DNA from: Flavobacteriaceae bacterium
Lineage (GTDB): Bacteria > Bacteroidota > Bacteroidia > Flavobacteriales > Flavobacteriaceae
Direction of reading: 5' to 3'
NCBI GenBank assembly: GCA_002729755.1
Contig: PBYT01000022.1
Location: forward strand, 23,939 to 39,670
Length of the DNA stretch: 15,732 bases
Below the pieces are notes generated by a model, which was not told the DNA's origin, made no database searches, and worked only from the letters and a program-made list of their open reading frames with translations. The stretch's first letter is position 1; every line of letters starts with the position of its first letter. Made by a program: the position numbers and the translations under genes. Of the stretch, positions 15,423 through 15,732 are shown piece by piece.

Positions 15423-15732
15423 ATGGCATTAGAATTAACTGATTCAAATTTTGAGGAGATTGTGCTAAAATCTGACAAACCAGTTCTTGTAGATTTCTGG
15501 GCAGAATGGTGTGGGCCATGTAGAATGGTAGGACCTGTCATTGATGAGCTCAGTAAAGACTTCGAAGGAAAGGCTATTATTGGAAAACTAGATGTAGATT
15601 CAAATCAAATTTCTGCAGCTAAGTATGGGGTTAGAAGTATTCCTACTGTTCTTCTTTTTAAAGATGGAGAAATGATTTCTAGACAAGTTGGAGTTGCTCC
15701 AAAACAGACTTATGAAGATGCAATTAATTCTG
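15423..15732 (+). CDS. trxA: Thioredoxin (3' end beyond window)
   Basis: Small disulfide reductase that keeps cytoplasmic proteins reduced. The 103 visible residues start MALELTDSNFEEIV. The active site is WCGPC with C30 and C33, preceded by VDFWAE (buried D24), and the conserved cis-proline is P74 (SIPTVLLF). There is no signal peptide, so it is the cytoplasmic form. Only the last few residues should be missing, since the family is about 105 residues long. It begins 59 bases after dnaE on the same strand. That gap is AT-rich and shows no convincing terminator or promoter, so co-transcription with dnaE and an own promoter are both possible. Confidence 0.96.
   Translation, partial: MALELTDSNFEEIVLKSDKPVLVDFWAEWCGPCRMVGPVIDELSKDFEGKAIIGKLDVDSNQISAAKYGVRSIPTVLLFKDGEMISRQVGVAPKQTYEDAINS

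Noticed and set aside
1..15732. tRNA genes, CRISPR arrays, insertion sequences, att sites or phage genes.
   Set aside because: None seen: no cloverleaf-like GC-rich islands, no regularly spaced repeats, no transposase or integrase motifs; the window is ordinary chromosome.

Overview
The window is a dense, very AT-rich stretch of chromosome that reads as Bacteroidota, most likely an uncultured and probably streamlined marine-type member of the Flavobacteriales. The evidence is a DNA polymerase III alpha chain with a built-in N-terminal DEDDh exonuclease, a PurF of the long form with an MSD...HECGIAL N-terminus, a PurN with the NIHPSLLPKYGGKGMYG signature, a methionyl-tRNA synthetase with KISTS in place of KMSKS, and A-rich start regions without Shine-Dalgarno sequences. 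All identifications come from reading motifs; no database search was possible.

Layout. Positions 39-3811 (+) form one tightly packed operon: purN, rnhA, a PfkB-family sugar kinase and purF. Their junctions are a 1-nt gap, TAATG, and a 4-nt GTGA overlap. A long 3' untranslated region follows, ending in a strong two-way terminator at 3923-3952 that also serves the convergent superoxide dismutase gene (3954-4559, -). Across a short divergent gap starts a large helicase-nuclease gene (4642-8602, +), interrupted near its start by a one-base frame change at a run of ten A. Then come an unlisted 31-residue single-span membrane peptide (8614-8709, -), a small lipoprotein (8762-9283, +) whose end overlaps the end of metG (9273-10970, -), dnaE (11044-15363, +) and the start of a thioredoxin gene that runs off the window (15423-15732, +).

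How the genes fit together. PurF carries out the first committed step of de novo purine synthesis and PurN a later formyl transfer; RNase HI and the PfkB kinase share their transcript. The dnaE product supplies replication with in-cis proofreading. The helicase-nuclease belongs to the AddAB/RecBCD class that processes double-strand breaks. SOD and thioredoxin are redox housekeeping proteins.

The most unusual object is the helicase-nuclease. It appears to be a single-chain AddA-AddB fusion: a full set of AddA superfamily 1 helicase motifs, without AddA's own C-terminal nuclease, joined to a shortened AddB that keeps its PD-(D/E)XK nuclease but has lost its N-terminal ATPase-like half and a long central block. 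The A10 run that breaks its frame is the longest homopolymer I see in any gene here. It could be an assembly error, a fresh mutation, or a site rescued by polymerase slippage.
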